Below are positions 1-9,531 of a stretch of 64,000 nt of DNA, piece after piece (position 1 is the first letter of the stretch; every line of letters starts with the position of its first letter). Location of the stretch: positions 1 through 64,000 of the forward strand of contig NTKC01000009.1 of the NCBI GenBank assembly GCA_002456995.1, written 5' to 3'. The notes beneath the pieces are model-generated. The model saw only the letters and a list, made by a program, of their open reading frames with translations, was not told the DNA's origin and made no database searches. The translations under genes and the position numbers were made by a program. The DNA is from Candidatus Thioglobus sp. MED-G25 (GTDB lineage Bacteria > Pseudomonadota > Gammaproteobacteria > Arenicellales > UBA868).

Positions 1-264
1 AACTTCTTCTAAAAATCCGGTGGCGAGGTTGCCGCCGTTTAAGTGGCTATGTGTGCTGATGAGACCTGGCATGACCATGAGGCCGTTCGCATCCATCACT
101 TCGTCGGCGGGTGGCCCCTGGTAGTTGCTACCCACGTACCGAATACCACCGGCATCGAATACAACATCACAATTGCGTCTATAGATGTGGTCGTCAGCGG
201 TGTCGTCCCAGGCGATGACCCAATCGGCGTTTTGGATGTGCGTTGTGTGAGTATCCGATGTCAT
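1..264 (-). CDS. Amidohydrolase (chlorohydrolase/cytosine-deaminase-like), N-terminal part, truncated by window edge
   Basis: Reading the minus strand from an ATG at 264 gives 88 codons open to the window edge. The N-terminus has the small composite beta domain typical of metal-dependent amidohydrolases, followed by PGLISTHSHLN, which contains the HxH pair that binds the catalytic metal in this superfamily. A G-rich Shine-Dalgarno (six G) lies about 5 bases upstream of the ATG. It resembles the amidohydrolase at 10770-12212, sharing a DW-x-WD start, a Y-x-RN-x-D segment and a PGL-x-H-x-H segment, so the two are probably paralogs. The substrate cannot be told from this fragment; family members deaminate or dechlorinate heterocycles or hydrolyse amides. 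Confidence 0.8.
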   Translation of the reverse strand, partial: MTSDTHTTHIQNADWVIAWDDTADDHIYRRNCDVVFDAGGIRYVGSNYQGPPADEVMDANGLMVMPGLISTHSHLNGGNLATGFLEEV

Positions 265-638
265 GGTTCCCCCCATTAGGCCAGTGTCTGGTGATGCTAA
301 CCATACCACCATGCACGCTAATCCAGGCCAGCGCCGTGGTGGCAGAGCCAAAGAAGAAATTAAAATCCTGCCGCACTTTACAGGTTAGAACTCCCATGCG
401 ACAACGTCTGCATCACTCCACTGGCGGTAAATTGAGAATGTTTCCGCACAACATAATGCCGCTACCCCCTATGGCACTGGAGAGGGTATTAATCTCTCCG
501 CCAATTTCCGGCTTTTGTGACCGTGACTATATCGTGACTATCTTTTGTCCTTTTGCGTCCTTTCAGGTCCGGTATAGACAACAAGCGCAGAGTCAGTAGG
601 CTTGGATTTTGGTTTAAAATACAGCAAATCGTGTCTAT
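265..638. other. Intergenic region, no gene recognised
   Basis: This stretch separates the amidohydrolase start from tRNA-Leu. Open frames here have no family resemblance and no ribosome binding site. A short direct repeat (CGTGACTAT twice, near 521-540) is the only pattern seen. It should contain the promoters for the amidohydrolase and the tRNA, but I could not assign clear -35/-10 boxes. Confidence 0.4.
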
Positions 639-725
639 GCCCGGGTGGCGAAACTGGTAGACGCAAGGGACTTAAAATCCCTCGGCCTTATGGCTGTCCC
701 GGTTCGACTCCGGGCCCGGGCACCA
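639..725 (+). tRNA. tRNA-Leu(TAA)
   Basis: The acceptor stem GCCCGGG pairs with CCCGGGC at 715-721. The anticodon arm GGGACTTAAAATCCC exposes TAA, and a variable arm (CTCGGCCTTATGGCTG) marks a class II tRNA. The T-loop GGTTCGACTCC is standard, and the CCA end is encoded at 723-725. The length of 87 nt fits bacterial tRNA-Leu. Confidence 0.97.
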
Positions 726-839
726 AACAATGCATACCCTCTCTAGAATGAATACTTGTACATCTGGAATGTCGACCAGAAAAGAGCCAGCAGATAACAG
801 GTTGGCGACAACGACTTCGCTCGTTGAGCAGGTATAAAC

Positions 840-2240
840 ATGGACAACGCGTCTTTTCTTCAGTCGGTTGGCACTAATTTTGATCGCGCCTCGGGTTTGC
901 TCGGACTTTCTGACGATCTAGCCAGAAAGATTAAGACTGCTAATTCAACCTACATTGTTCGGTTTGGAGTAAGACTACGAGGTGGCGTGCATACTTTCAC
1001 AGGCTATCGCACGGTCCATTCTGAACACTTTGAGCCGGTCAAAGGAGGTATTCGTTACGGACCTTTTGCCGATCAGGATGAAGTTGAAGCACTGGCTGCG
1101 TTGATGACTTATAAATGCGCGCTCATGGACATTCCTTTTGGCGGCGCTAAAGGAGCACTAGCGATTGAGCCAAGAGAATGGGAAACACAGGATCTAGAAA
1201 AAATAACACGGCGCTTTACCCAAGAGCTGGCGAAACGTAATTTGATTAGTCCCTCTCAGAATGTGCCTGCACCGGATATGGGAACAGGCGAACGAGAGAT
1301 GGCCTGGATGGCAGACGAATATAGAAAGCTGAACCCCACTGATTTGAACGCATGGGCATGTGTTACTGGCAAGCCTCTTGGTAAGGGCGGCATCGCCGGT
1401 CGAACTGAGGCAACTGGGCGCGGTGTTCAATACACGTTGCAGGAGTTTTTTCGCCATGTCAGCGATGTAAAGAAAACTGGCCTCTCTGCCGGGCTCAGTG
1501 GTAAGCGAGTGATTATTCAAGGTCTCGGAAACGTTGGTTATCATGCCGCTCTTTTTCTAAGCGAGCAAGACGGCTGTTGCGTCACCCACGTACTTGAAAG
1601 AGGTGGTTCTATCGTGGACCCCAAAGGGGTGGATATAGCCAAGCTACACGAACACATGCTTGAGACAGGGGGTATTGAGAATTATTCCGGGTTTACGAAT
1701 AGTGGTCCCGAAATTCTAGAGGCAGAGGCCGATATCTTGATTCCAGCTGCAATGGAAGGAGTCATTAATGAAAACAATGCCTCACGAATTAAAGCGCCAC
1801 TGATTATTGAAGCTGCCAATGGTCCAATTACGGCTGCTGCCGATACGATCCTAAGGAAAAATGGTGTGATTGTTATTCCTGATTTCTGTGCCAATGCGGG
1901 AGGGGTAACGGTTAGTTATTTTGAATGGATCAAGAATCTTACTCATATTCGCTTTGGTCGAATGCAGCGGCGCCAACAGGAAAATCAGTTCGAAATGTTG
2001 ATTCAGGGAGTGGAGTCGATGACCGGACAATCGTTCCCGGAGGCTGATCGAAAATCAGTACTGAGCGGCGCCACGGAAATTAATCTCGTCCGTTCCGGTT
2101 TGGAAGACACAATGCGCGTAGCGTATGAAGCAATTAGTACGGTCTGGAATGATAAAGACGATGTTCCCGACCTTCGAACTGCAGCGATGATGATTGCGGT
2201 CGACCGAGTTGCCAAGAGCTATGTTTCAATTGGTATTTGA
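840..2240 (+). CDS. gdhA: Glutamate dehydrogenase (Glu/Leu/Phe/Val family)
   Basis: This enzyme catalyses reversible oxidative deamination of glutamate to 2-oxoglutarate and ammonia in the cytoplasm, linking nitrogen and carbon metabolism. The 466-residue protein has the N-terminal dimerisation/substrate domain with KGGIRYGP and PFGGAKG; the lysine at about residue 104 is the expected catalytic lysine. The Rossmann domain follows, with GLGNVG, which favours an NAD-type site. Length and motifs fit the hexameric NAD-linked form rather than the very long GDHs. The gene stands alone after tRNA-Leu, with nothing in the same operon. The start is an ATG after a modest GCAGGT element. Cofactor preference is inferred only. 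Confidence 0.93.
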   Translation: MDNASFLQSVGTNFDRASGLLGLSDDLARKIKTANSTYIVRFGVRLRGGVHTFTGYRTVHSEHFEPVKGGIRYGPFADQDEVEALAALMTYKCALMDIPFGGAKGALAIEPREWETQDLEKITRRFTQELAKRNLISPSQNVPAPDMGTGEREMAWMADEYRKLNPTDLNAWACVTGKPLGKGGIAGRTEATGRGVQYTLQEFFRHVSDVKKTGLSAGLSGKRVIIQGLGNVGYHAALFLSEQDGCCVTHVLERGGSIVDPKGVDIAKLHEHMLETGGIENYSGFTNSGPEILEAEADILIPAAMEGVINENNASRIKAPLIIEAANGPITAAADTILRKNGVIVIPDFCANAGGVTVSYFEWIKNLTHIRFGRMQRRQQENQFEMLIQGVESMTGQSFPEADRKSVLSGATEINLVRSGLEDTMRVAYEAISTVWNDKDDVPDLRTAAMMIAVDRVAKSYVSIGI

Positions 2241-2554
2241 TCAGGCAATGCTGTCGATCGCTGCAACGTTGTCCTGACATTGTCCGCAATGAGTTCGCTT
2301 TAATTGCCCAATAGTGTAAGCGTATTTAGTCTTTCCATAATGAGCTCGGGTGTTTGTATAACCGCTCAACTCGCGCTCGTTGATCTCATCAAAATATTTG
2401 TCTCGTAACGATTTTCTTCTAACACGATATTCGATTCGTGAGTTCTAGCCAACACACTAGTTTGTTGCGGTCCAGATTTGTTAAAATAACAGCCGATCTC
2501 GTAGATCACTACGAGATGTCAGTTCATAAGTTACTACCTATAGGAGAAAAATTT

Positions 2555-2959
2555 ATGTTGGGTGAGAAAGTTGGATCTTTACAAGCGACTACGACCATAA
2601 AAACACTATCTGCAGAGGACTCCAGGCCTGTTTTTGAGGTAAGTGCACAAGGTGCTGGAAAGCTAGGAGATGGTGATGTAACCATAATGGCTACATATAA
2701 AGCCAACGTATTGGCGGATGGTAGCCTGTATGGGGAGTGTCCTAATGCCGGCGTCATTATGGCGCAAGATGGTATTGGTACATTTAGGGCAACAGGAGCT
2801 GGGGCCTTCACGGCGGACGGTGGATCAACATTTAGGGGTGTAACTTACGTTCAATCAGCGGCACCGTCGTTAGCCGGTCTAAACGGTAAAGCGCTTGTTT
2901 ACGACTGGGATGTCGATGCGAGTGGTAACGCAACGTACGAACTTTGGGAGTGGAATTAG
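2555..2959 (+). CDS. Conserved-looking small hypothetical protein, beta-rich
   Basis: I do not recognise the family. The open frame extends upstream to 2438, but ATG 2555 is preferred: AGGAGA lies 7 bases before it, whereas the upstream start has no ribosome binding site. The resulting 134-residue protein is rich in Gly, Ala, Thr and alternating hydrophobic residues (for example GKLGDGDVTIMATYKANV), suggesting an all-beta fold such as a small barrel. There is no signal peptide or membrane segment. A strong intrinsic terminator follows about 75 bases after the stop, so the gene is probably transcribed alone. Function unknown. Confidence 0.6.
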   Translation: MLGEKVGSLQATTTIKTLSAEDSRPVFEVSAQGAGKLGDGDVTIMATYKANVLADGSLYGECPNAGVIMAQDGIGTFRATGAGAFTADGGSTFRGVTYVQSAAPSLAGLNGKALVYDWDVDASGNATYELWEWN

Positions 2960-3034
2960 TCGTCAACTCGAAAATCTAATACTTGGATCTCGATTAACCG
3001 TATACGAATTCGAAATTCCGTTACTGTCTTAGCC

Positions 3035-3076
3035 AAAGCGGCCAGTAGATTAAATTCTACTGGCCGCTTTGTTTTT
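3035..3076 (+). terminator. Rho-independent terminator
   Basis: A perfect 15-bp stem (arms 3035-3049 and 3056-3070, loop TTAAAT) is followed on the plus strand by GTTTTTG. It ends the hypothetical gene at 2555-2959. The stem also lies just beyond the convergent monooxygenase gene, but a U-run exists only in the plus direction. Confidence 0.9.
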
Positions 3077-3123
3077 GCAATTCACAAGTTGGCACATCTA
3101 TTTGATCTATGTTGGAACCGTCC

Positions 3124-4767
3124 TTATGCTGACATTGAGAATCCCATATAACCTCCATCAACAACCGCGTCACATTTTTTCTTGTATCTATCGACACCAC
3201 CCACATAAGGCATAAATACCTTTGGTTTGCCGGGGACATTAACGCCCATATACCAAGAGTTCGCCAGTGGATATAGAGTGGCATCGGCAACTTGCCTGAC
3301 ATGCTTAACCCACAAATCCTCTGCGTCAAATGTTGCCTCAATTTGAATGAGATCTCTTGATTTCATATGTTGTAAGCAGTTCGCAATAAAATCTACATGC
3401 TGCTCAATCGATAGGATCATCTGGCTTTTGACACCAGGGCTTCCAGGTCCGGTGATAGTAAACAGATTAGGGAATCCAGCAATCGTAAGTCCAAGATAAC
3501 TTGTTGGACCATGTTTCCACACATCGCGAACCGAAGGTCCGTCTTCAACACCAATATCTATGTCTAGAATAGCGCCGGTCATTGCATCAAATCCCGTAGC
3601 AAAAACTATAGAGTCAACTGTGAAATGACCATCCTCTGTGCGGATCCCATTGGGCGTGATTTCTTCGATAGCATGATTACTGACGTCGACCAGTGTTACA
3701 TTGTTACGGTTGTAGGTTTCGTAGTAGTTAGTATCCAGAATTAGTCTTTTGGTGCCGATCGGATGACTCTTCGGTGCTAGCAATTCGGCCACAATTGGGT
3801 CTTTGACAGTCTTTCGAATTTTCTGACGAACAAATTCTGCTGCAGTGTCATTGGATGCTTTGTTAGTCAAGAGATCGTTGAACGAATAAAGAAAGCTGAT
3901 CTGTCCACCTTCTGCCCATTTTTGCTCATAGGTTTGCAGTCGCTCTTTATCGGACACGTCCAACGCTGATTTCTCTGGTGGTGGATAGCCTGCAATGCCA
4001 AATGGCGTATCGAAAGCAGCCTTCCGGCGAGCCGAATACTCAGACTTGTGTCGTTGTTCTATTTCAGGATCAAGGGGTCCATTGCGTGCCGGGAGACTAA
4101 AGTTTGCGGTACGTTGAAACACGTAGAGGTGCGACGCCTGTTGTGCAATGTGCGGAATAGACTGAATACCCGATGAACCAGTGCCGATAATTCCGACTCG
4201 CTTCCCAGAAAACTTAACTTCATCATGCGGCCACAACCCAGTATGGAACCAATCTCCCTTAAACCGATCAAGGCCGGAGAATTCCGGCGTTTGGGGGGTC
4301 GAAAGGTTTCCAGTTGCCATCACACAATAGGGCGCGCGGAAAATCTCCCCCCTATCGGTGCACAGGGTCCATAAGACCTTTCTCCGGCAGAAGAGGGCAG
4401 ACGTAATTCGTGTATTGAACCGAATATCACGGCGAAGATTAAAACGTTCTGTGACGTGATTAATATATTTGAGTATTTCTGGTTGGGTACCATACCGTTC
4501 GGGCCAATTCCATTCCTGCTGCAGATCATTCGCGAAAGAATAGGAATATTCCAGACTTTCAACATCACATCGACATCCAGGATATCGATTCCAGTACCAT
4601 GTTCCACCTACGCTCGACCCCGCTTCAAAAGCGACTGCCGACAAGCCAAGGCCTCTTAGACGATACAAAAGATACAAGCCCGCGACACCACCACCGACTA
4701 TCAGTACATCAAAATCCTGATCGATTGCCGTCTGACGTTGTGTCGGTGGTAAAGATGTTGCCTTCAT
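3124..4767 (-). CDS. Flavin-containing Baeyer-Villiger monooxygenase
   Basis: This FAD- and NADPH-dependent enzyme family inserts oxygen next to a ketone to give an ester or lactone. The N-terminal FAD Rossmann motif is GGGVAGL. The Baeyer-Villiger fingerprint FxGxxxHxxxWP is met exactly by FKGDWFHTGLWP, and the NADP-binding GTGSSG follows directly. Length (about 547 residues) fits cyclohexanone-monooxygenase-like proteins. The frame is open to 4875, but the extra 36 residues look unlike the family, so ATG 4767 is chosen; neither start has a good ribosome binding site. It is convergent with the hypothetical gene and divergent from the luciferase-like gene. The substrate (cyclic, steroid or aliphatic ketone) is unknown. 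Confidence 0.92.
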   Translation of the reverse strand: MKATSLPPTQRQTAIDQDFDVLIVGGGVAGLYLLYRLRGLGLSAVAFEAGSSVGGTWYWNRYPGCRCDVESLEYSYSFANDLQQEWNWPERYGTQPEILKYINHVTERFNLRRDIRFNTRITSALFCRRKVLWTLCTDRGEIFRAPYCVMATGNLSTPQTPEFSGLDRFKGDWFHTGLWPHDEVKFSGKRVGIIGTGSSGIQSIPHIAQQASHLYVFQRTANFSLPARNGPLDPEIEQRHKSEYSARRKAAFDTPFGIAGYPPPEKSALDVSDKERLQTYEQKWAEGGQISFLYSFNDLLTNKASNDTAAEFVRQKIRKTVKDPIVAELLAPKSHPIGTKRLILDTNYYETYNRNNVTLVDVSNHAIEEITPNGIRTEDGHFTVDSIVFATGFDAMTGAILDIDIGVEDGPSVRDVWKHGPTSYLGLTIAGFPNLFTITGPGSPGVKSQMILSIEQHVDFIANCLQHMKSRDLIQIEATFDAEDLWVKHVRQVADATLYPLANSWYMGVNVPGKPKVFMPYVGGVDRYKKKCDAVVDGGYMGFSMSA

Positions 4768-5105
4768 GTTGTTACGCTTCAGGATTTCCTCGCAGAAATT
4801 AATAAATAGCGGCTTATGAACCGGAATTCGTCGTATTTTAGGTCCTATGGCTCGCTGTAAGCCCCCTGTAGGCATTTTAGTCCAGATAATGCCGGTTGGT
4901 TAGTAGATCAGAGTATTCGATCACCTGGCTAAAGCAGTGGCTATTATTCAGTCAAACCCGTTGTGTTTTCGTAGGGCTAGATCGCAACTTTTGTACCTGA
5001 CTAGACTGAATTCGTTTTGGGTATATTTCGAATGTGGCGATAAGATGTCTTATCTCAGGGTTTATCGATAGTTGGCTACTGGCAATTGTAGAGGGAGAAT
5101 AGGTT

Positions 5106-6110
5106 ATGAAGTTTGGCATTACGTTCAAAGGCGAGGGCTCCCCAGAACGGACTCGCCATCTGGTACGACAAGCAGAAGCGGCCGGATTCGAGTACAGCTG
5201 GTTTTTTGACTCCCACATACTCTGGCGTGACAGTTATGTCACCATCGCCATGTGTATCGAGCATACGCAGACCATGCGGTTTGGACCGTGTGTGACTAAC
5301 CCCGGAGTAAGGGATTGGTCGGTCGCGGCCAGTCTTTTTGGAAGCCTTGCCTTCCAGAGTGGGGGTCGGTTTGACATTGGAGTGGGCCGCGGGGACAGTT
5401 CACTTCGTGTCATGGGTAAAAAACCTTCGAATCTCAGTGAGGTGGTTGATTTCTGTGACAAAGTCAGATCGATGGTTCGCGGTGGTCAAACACTTTATGC
5501 GGATTGTCCAGCTCCAGTAGAGTTTCCTTGGGCCAGTGGTTACGAACTTCCCATATGGATCGCAGCCTATGGACCCAAAGCGATCAAAGTCGCCGGTGAA
5601 CACGGTGACGGTGTTGTGCTTCAGATCGCGGAACCAATGATCTGCAAATGGTTAGCAGACCAGACAATCAAAGCAGGTGTCGAGAAGAATAGAGACATGA
5701 GAGATTATCAAATTATGGCTGCAGCGCCTGCTTACATCGGTTCAATGGATCATTGCGTAGAACGAACCAAATGGTTTCCGGCGATGGTGGGAAACCACAT
5801 TGCAGATATAGTGGAGCGATATGGATCTGACAGTGCAGCAATTCCTGTGAGCCTCGCCGGTTACATCGAAAATCGTCGTGGATATGATTACCAGAAACAC
5901 GGTCAGAGTGATAACCCATTTTTGGACTTTATAACCCCTGATGTTGTCGAAGATTTTGCGGTACTCGGGTCAGCTAAACAGCACATTGAAAAGCTACATC
6001 GGTTAAAAGAAGCCGGAATTACACAGTTCAATATCTATATTGATAACGGAGAGGAAGAAAAACTAATTGCTGAATATGGAAGGACAATAATTCCTGAACT
6101 AAAACACTAG
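5106..6110 (+). CDS. LLM-class (luciferase-like) flavin/F420-dependent oxidoreductase
   Basis: This is a TIM-barrel oxidoreductase of the bacterial luciferase-like superfamily, using FMN or coenzyme F420. The 334-residue protein starts MKFGITFKG and carries FDSHILW, the GRFDIGVGRGDSS loop and PIWIAAYGPKA, which resemble the subgroup annotated as TIGR03842-type F420-dependent oxidoreductases. GAGGGAG precedes the ATG by about 8 bases. The enoyl-CoA hydratase gene starts 13 bases after its stop, so the two form an operon, divergent from the Baeyer-Villiger monooxygenase. Such a set suggests breakdown of a cyclic or branched carbon compound. Cofactor and substrate are inference. Confidence 0.88.
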   Translation: MKFGITFKGEGSPERTRHLVRQAEAAGFEYSWFFDSHILWRDSYVTIAMCIEHTQTMRFGPCVTNPGVRDWSVAASLFGSLAFQSGGRFDIGVGRGDSSLRVMGKKPSNLSEVVDFCDKVRSMVRGGQTLYADCPAPVEFPWASGYELPIWIAAYGPKAIKVAGEHGDGVVLQIAEPMICKWLADQTIKAGVEKNRDMRDYQIMAAAPAYIGSMDHCVERTKWFPAMVGNHIADIVERYGSDSAAIPVSLAGYIENRRGYDYQKHGQSDNPFLDFITPDVVEDFAVLGSAKQHIEKLHRLKEAGITQFNIYIDNGEEEKLIAEYGRTIIPELKH

Positions 6111-6123
6111 GTAGAGGGCCGCT

Positions 6124-7020
6124 ATGGATTATCAAACTATTGTTTATTCAACTGACGGTACAGTGGCAACTATTTCACTAAACAGGCCGGAACGTCTAAA
6201 TACTATCGTTCCGCCAATGCCCGAAGAGATTGCGAACGCCGTCGATTCAGCAAACCTTGACGAGCACATCAAAGTCATCATTTTGCGTGGTATTGGTCGC
6301 AGTTTTTGTGCCGGTTTTGATTTTGGACCTGAATTTGAAACAGGATATGGCGATCGTTTATCCACCGATGATGAATGGGACCCTGGTAAAGATTTGATCG
6401 GTGCGATCAATCATCAAACTGGCTATGTGCCCAAGTTTATGAGTATGTGGCACAGTCCCAAACCGGTAATTGCCCAAGTACATGGCTGGTGCGTGGGGGG
6501 TGGTTCGGACATGGCTCTGTGCGCCGACCTAATCATTGCCTCTGATGATGCTCAATTTGGTGCACCGTATTCCCGGTTATGGGGCTGCTATTTGTCTGGT
6601 ATGTGGATCTATCGACTCGGGCTCAGTCGGTGCAAATGGCATGCGCTCACTGGAGAACCATTGTCCGGTCGGACGGCAGCAGAGGTTGAACTGATTAATA
6701 AGGCTGTACCGTTTGATCAGTTGGAGAAGACGGTTAGTGAATTGGCCAATAAATTGGCACGATTACCATTATCCCAGCTTGCAGCAATGAAGCTTGTCGT
6801 TAATAAAGCTTATGAAAACCAGGGCATCACAAATACCCAAGCACTCGGTCTTTTGCTTGATGGATACATGCGGAATACGCCCGACGGAAAATCCTTTCGG
6901 AATATGGCGAAAATAGACGGTGTGGGCGCAGCTATTCACAAACGCGACGAGATGTTTGGGGATTACAGTGCTGCACCTGCTGATCAGAAACCAAACCCAA
7001 ATAACGAGATCCTGTTGTAA
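6124..7020 (+). CDS. Enoyl-CoA hydratase/isomerase (crotonase) family protein
   Basis: This is a crotonase-fold protein of 298 residues. The oxyanion-hole segments are GRSFCAGFDFG (first NH donor region) and HGWCVGGGSDMALCADL (second). The usual catalytic glutamates of true enoyl-CoA hydratases are not evident in the following FGAPYSRLWG segment, so hydration activity is uncertain; it may be an isomerase or another crotonase activity. GAGGG lies just before the ATG. It is co-transcribed with the luciferase-like gene, with dtd 43 bases downstream. The operon suggests CoA-linked degradation of a product made by the oxidoreductases. Confidence 0.87.
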   Translation: MDYQTIVYSTDGTVATISLNRPERLNTIVPPMPEEIANAVDSANLDEHIKVIILRGIGRSFCAGFDFGPEFETGYGDRLSTDDEWDPGKDLIGAINHQTGYVPKFMSMWHSPKPVIAQVHGWCVGGGSDMALCADLIIASDDAQFGAPYSRLWGCYLSGMWIYRLGLSRCKWHALTGEPLSGRTAAEVELINKAVPFDQLEKTVSELANKLARLPLSQLAAMKLVVNKAYENQGITNTQALGLLLDGYMRNTPDGKSFRNMAKIDGVGAAIHKRDEMFGDYSAAPADQKPNPNNEILL

Positions 7021-7063
7021 GTGTGTTGATGCTAGCTATGGGTGTCGGTTACCGACGATAAAT

Positions 7064-7498
7064 ATGATTGTCCTGATCCAGCGAGTATCTGAAGCTAGCG
7101 TCGATGTAGAAAACAGAACTGTTGCAAGAATTAGGCGAGGTTTAGTGATATTCCTTGCAATCGAGCCCGGAGACACTGATAAGGATTGCACAAAACTGTG
7201 TAGGAAGGTGATCGGATATAGAATGTTTTCCGATGCGCAAGGCAAGCTGAACTTAGATGTACGTCAGGCTAACGGAGAAATACTGGTTATCTCCCAATTT
7301 ACGTTGGGTGCAGACACAACCAAAGGGCTAAGACCGAGCTTACGTGCGGCTGACCCTGGGATCGCTGAACCACTTTATGAACTGTTTGTCGAAAAACTAC
7401 GTACCGACGATATACCCGTACAAACAGGTGTGTTCGGTGCTCATATGGATGTAGCGCTTGTTAATGATGGTCCCACAACTTTTATGCTGAAAAGTTAA
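7064..7498 (+). CDS. dtd: D-aminoacyl-tRNA (D-tyrosyl-tRNA) deacylase
   Basis: Dtd hydrolyses D-aminoacyl-tRNAs (and Gly-tRNA-Ala) in the cytoplasm, proofreading chirality. The 144-residue protein has both hallmark motifs: SQFTLG for the catalytic strand and NDGPTTF matching the NxGPxT motif that binds the 3' adenosine. The open frame extends upstream to 6920, but that part overlaps the hydratase gene and is not conserved, so the ATG before IVLIQRV is used; it gives the standard family length. The 3' end overlaps the convergent MFS gene by 4 bases. Confidence 0.95.
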   Translation: MIVLIQRVSEASVDVENRTVARIRRGLVIFLAIEPGDTDKDCTKLCRKVIGYRMFSDAQGKLNLDVRQANGEILVISQFTLGADTTKGLRPSLRAADPGIAEPLYELFVEKLRTDDIPVQTGVFGAHMDVALVNDGPTTFMLKS

Positions 7499-8913
7499 TG
7501 GTCACTCAATGATCGATTCCGCCACAACCAGAGGTTGACCAGAGCGCCGAATAAACCAAGGACAGCAGCAATACCATAGACGAATCTAAATGCGGCAACA
7601 TAGCCAGCCACTGTATCGGTTAACTGTGTCGAACTGATCTCTACTGGGTCTTGTCCTGTAGCTCTTAACGTTACAAATATCGACCCCAGAATTGTGACGC
7701 TGCAGACCGTTCCAAGGTTGCGCGACAGCCCCGATAGTCCGCCAGCTATACCTAATTCCCGCGCACTGACGCTTCCCATAATTAGACTTAGATTGCTGCT
7801 TTGAAAAATTCCCATGCCTATCCCCAATCCGGCCATTCTTGCAGCGATTCCAAAGCCTGTGGAGAGGTTGTCTACCGTTTGGAAAGAGATTAGAGAGACA
7901 ACGATGATTAGCATGCCTACGGTACTTATAAGGGCAGGGTGAGTGCGGTCTGCGAAAGCTCCGCCGAGGGGCGAGGAAATTAGTAAGAATACTGCGGGGA
8001 TTGTGAGCAAAACGCCAATACTGGAAGGTCCCATTCCGACTATTTCGGTGACAAAGAATGGCAGGACAAACCAATTAACAAAGATTGCAAGATACATTAG
8101 AAAATTACAAACCAAGCCAATCGATACTTCACGTCGACGCAACAACCCTTTCGGTATAAATGGTGTCGATAGGGTGAGCTGTCTTTTGCACAAGAAATAG
8201 GCTGCAACTAGTGATGCTGCAATGCAAATCAGAGCATTAAACGAAAGCCAGCCGGTTATCTGTGTTTGATTCAGAAAAAGCATGAAAAATAGAACGCTCA
8301 AAACTATCAGTACTGCTGAATTTATATCCAAATCTGTTTGAGAGGAATTTCTGACTGATGGAAGAAACCAGACGGACATTCCTAAGGCAAGAATTGCCAG
8401 TGGGACGCGCGCAAGGAAGATCCAACGCCACCCATAAAAGTCGATCACAAAGCCAGCCCCGAATGAACCAAGAATCATTCCGGCCATGCCGATAGCTGTC
8501 ATCCACCCCAAGGCCTGGCCGCGATAGCTATCGGGAACGCTTGCTGTAACTATAGCGGGGGATAACGCTAAAAAGATCGCATTGCCGAGTGCTTGAAGAA
8601 CCCTGGTTGCAATTACACTTTCTAAAGTCGTTGCAATGCCAATCAGGAATACTGCAAGTCCATAGATAATTAGGCCAAGAATGTAGATACGTTTCAGCCC
8701 ATAAGCGTCAGCAATTCTGCCTAGGATCAACTGAACCGTAGCGGTTGCCCCCAGATAAACAGTGATAATCTTATAAATTTCAATGAGGTCAGCATCGAAG
8801 CTTGTTGCAATATCTGGAAGCCCTACGTTAACGCTAAAGTCTAAGCTGGCTAATAGCATTCCGGATGACGCAGTCGCAAGGACTAACCAATACTTTTTAG
8901 CAATTACAGGCAT
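7495..8913 (-). CDS. MFS transporter, DHA2 (14-helix drug:H+ antiporter) family
   Basis: An inner-membrane proton-driven exporter of about 470 residues with many hydrophobic helices. Helix 1 ends in the LDFSVNVGLPDI segment typical of EmrB/QacA-like proteins (LD-x-TIVN-x-ALP). The loop between helices 2 and 3 reads GRIADAYGLKRIY (motif A), and the helix 5 region carries GxxxGP-like glycines (GSFGAGFVIDFYGWRWIF). The frame also allows a GTG start at 8943, but AGAAG there abuts the codon, so ATG 8913 is preferred. It is divergent from the ChaC gene 41 bases away. It may export a metabolite or toxic compound of this catabolic zone; substrate unknown. Confidence 0.9.
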   Translation of the reverse strand: MPVIAKKYWLVLATASSGMLLASLDFSVNVGLPDIATSFDADLIEIYKIITVYLGATATVQLILGRIADAYGLKRIYILGLIIYGLAVFLIGIATTLESVIATRVLQALGNAIFLALSPAIVTASVPDSYRGQALGWMTAIGMAGMILGSFGAGFVIDFYGWRWIFLARVPLAILALGMSVWFLPSVRNSSQTDLDINSAVLIVLSVLFFMLFLNQTQITGWLSFNALICIAASLVAAYFLCKRQLTLSTPFIPKGLLRRREVSIGLVCNFLMYLAIFVNWFVLPFFVTEIVGMGPSSIGVLLTIPAVFLLISSPLGGAFADRTHPALISTVGMLIIVVSLISFQTVDNLSTGFGIAARMAGLGIGMGIFQSSNLSLIMGSVSARELGIAGGLSGLSRNLGTVCSVTILGSIFVTLRATGQDPVEISSTQLTDTVAGYVAAFRFVYGIAAVLGLFGALVNLWLWRNRSLSDH

Positions 8914-8954
8914 AATCCGATCAGCTGGAATCAGCAGAGGCACCTTCTTTTATC

Positions 8955-9500
8955 ATGTGGATTTTTGGCTATGGTTCATTAATTTGGAATCCTAATTTTG
9001 CCTATCATGCCCATCGTTTAGCGCGAATCGATAATTGGGTGCGGCGTTTTTGGCAAGGGTCGATTGACCATAGAGGTGTGCCAGGTCATCCTGGCCGTGT
9101 TGTTACATTGGTATCCGAGCCATCGGGTAATTGTTGGGGTGTTGCATTCAATTGTGGAACGTCTGATAACCAAAAAGTGATCGACGATCTGGACCTTCGG
9201 GAAAAGGGAGGATATCACCGCGAATGGGTAACACTGAATTTCACCGACGGCAGTACCACCCAGGGCCTGGTGTATGTAGCAGACCCGGATAATCTAGATT
9301 ACCTTGGGCCAGCAGATGAAATCGATATTGCCAGACAAATACTCTCGGCTGAAGGACCGAGTGGATCAAATCGAGAGTATCTCAGCAATCTAGCCAGCGC
9401 CTTGAGGACTTTGGATGTGCCAGATTCACACGTATTTTTGATTGAGTCCAAGGTCCAAACATTGATCAATACGAGGCCATCTGCAAGCGATTTGCTGTAA
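8955..9500 (+). CDS. ChaC-family gamma-glutamylcyclotransferase
   Basis: ChaC-type enzymes cleave glutathione to 5-oxoproline and Cys-Gly. The protein (181 residues) begins with the nucleotide-like loop YGSLIW and contains LREKGGYHR, whose glutamate is the conserved catalytic acid/base. Both are diagnostic of the glutathione-specific subgroup. The start is an ATG at 8955; the region before it is shared with the MFS promoter. It ends before the convergent ABM-type gene. The short C-terminus is normal for the family. Confidence 0.92.
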   Translation: MWIFGYGSLIWNPNFAYHAHRLARIDNWVRRFWQGSIDHRGVPGHPGRVVTLVSEPSGNCWGVAFNCGTSDNQKVIDDLDLREKGGYHREWVTLNFTDGSTTQGLVYVADPDNLDYLGPADEIDIARQILSAEGPSGSNREYLSNLASALRTLDVPDSHVFLIESKVQTLINTRPSASDLL

Positions 9501-9531
9501 TTAGGCAGAACTTTCGATTATGGGCTTGATG

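Noticed and set aside
243-599. 118-codon plus-strand frame at the left end
   Set aside because: It overlaps the amidohydrolase start on the opposite strand, has no ribosome site and no recognisable domain.
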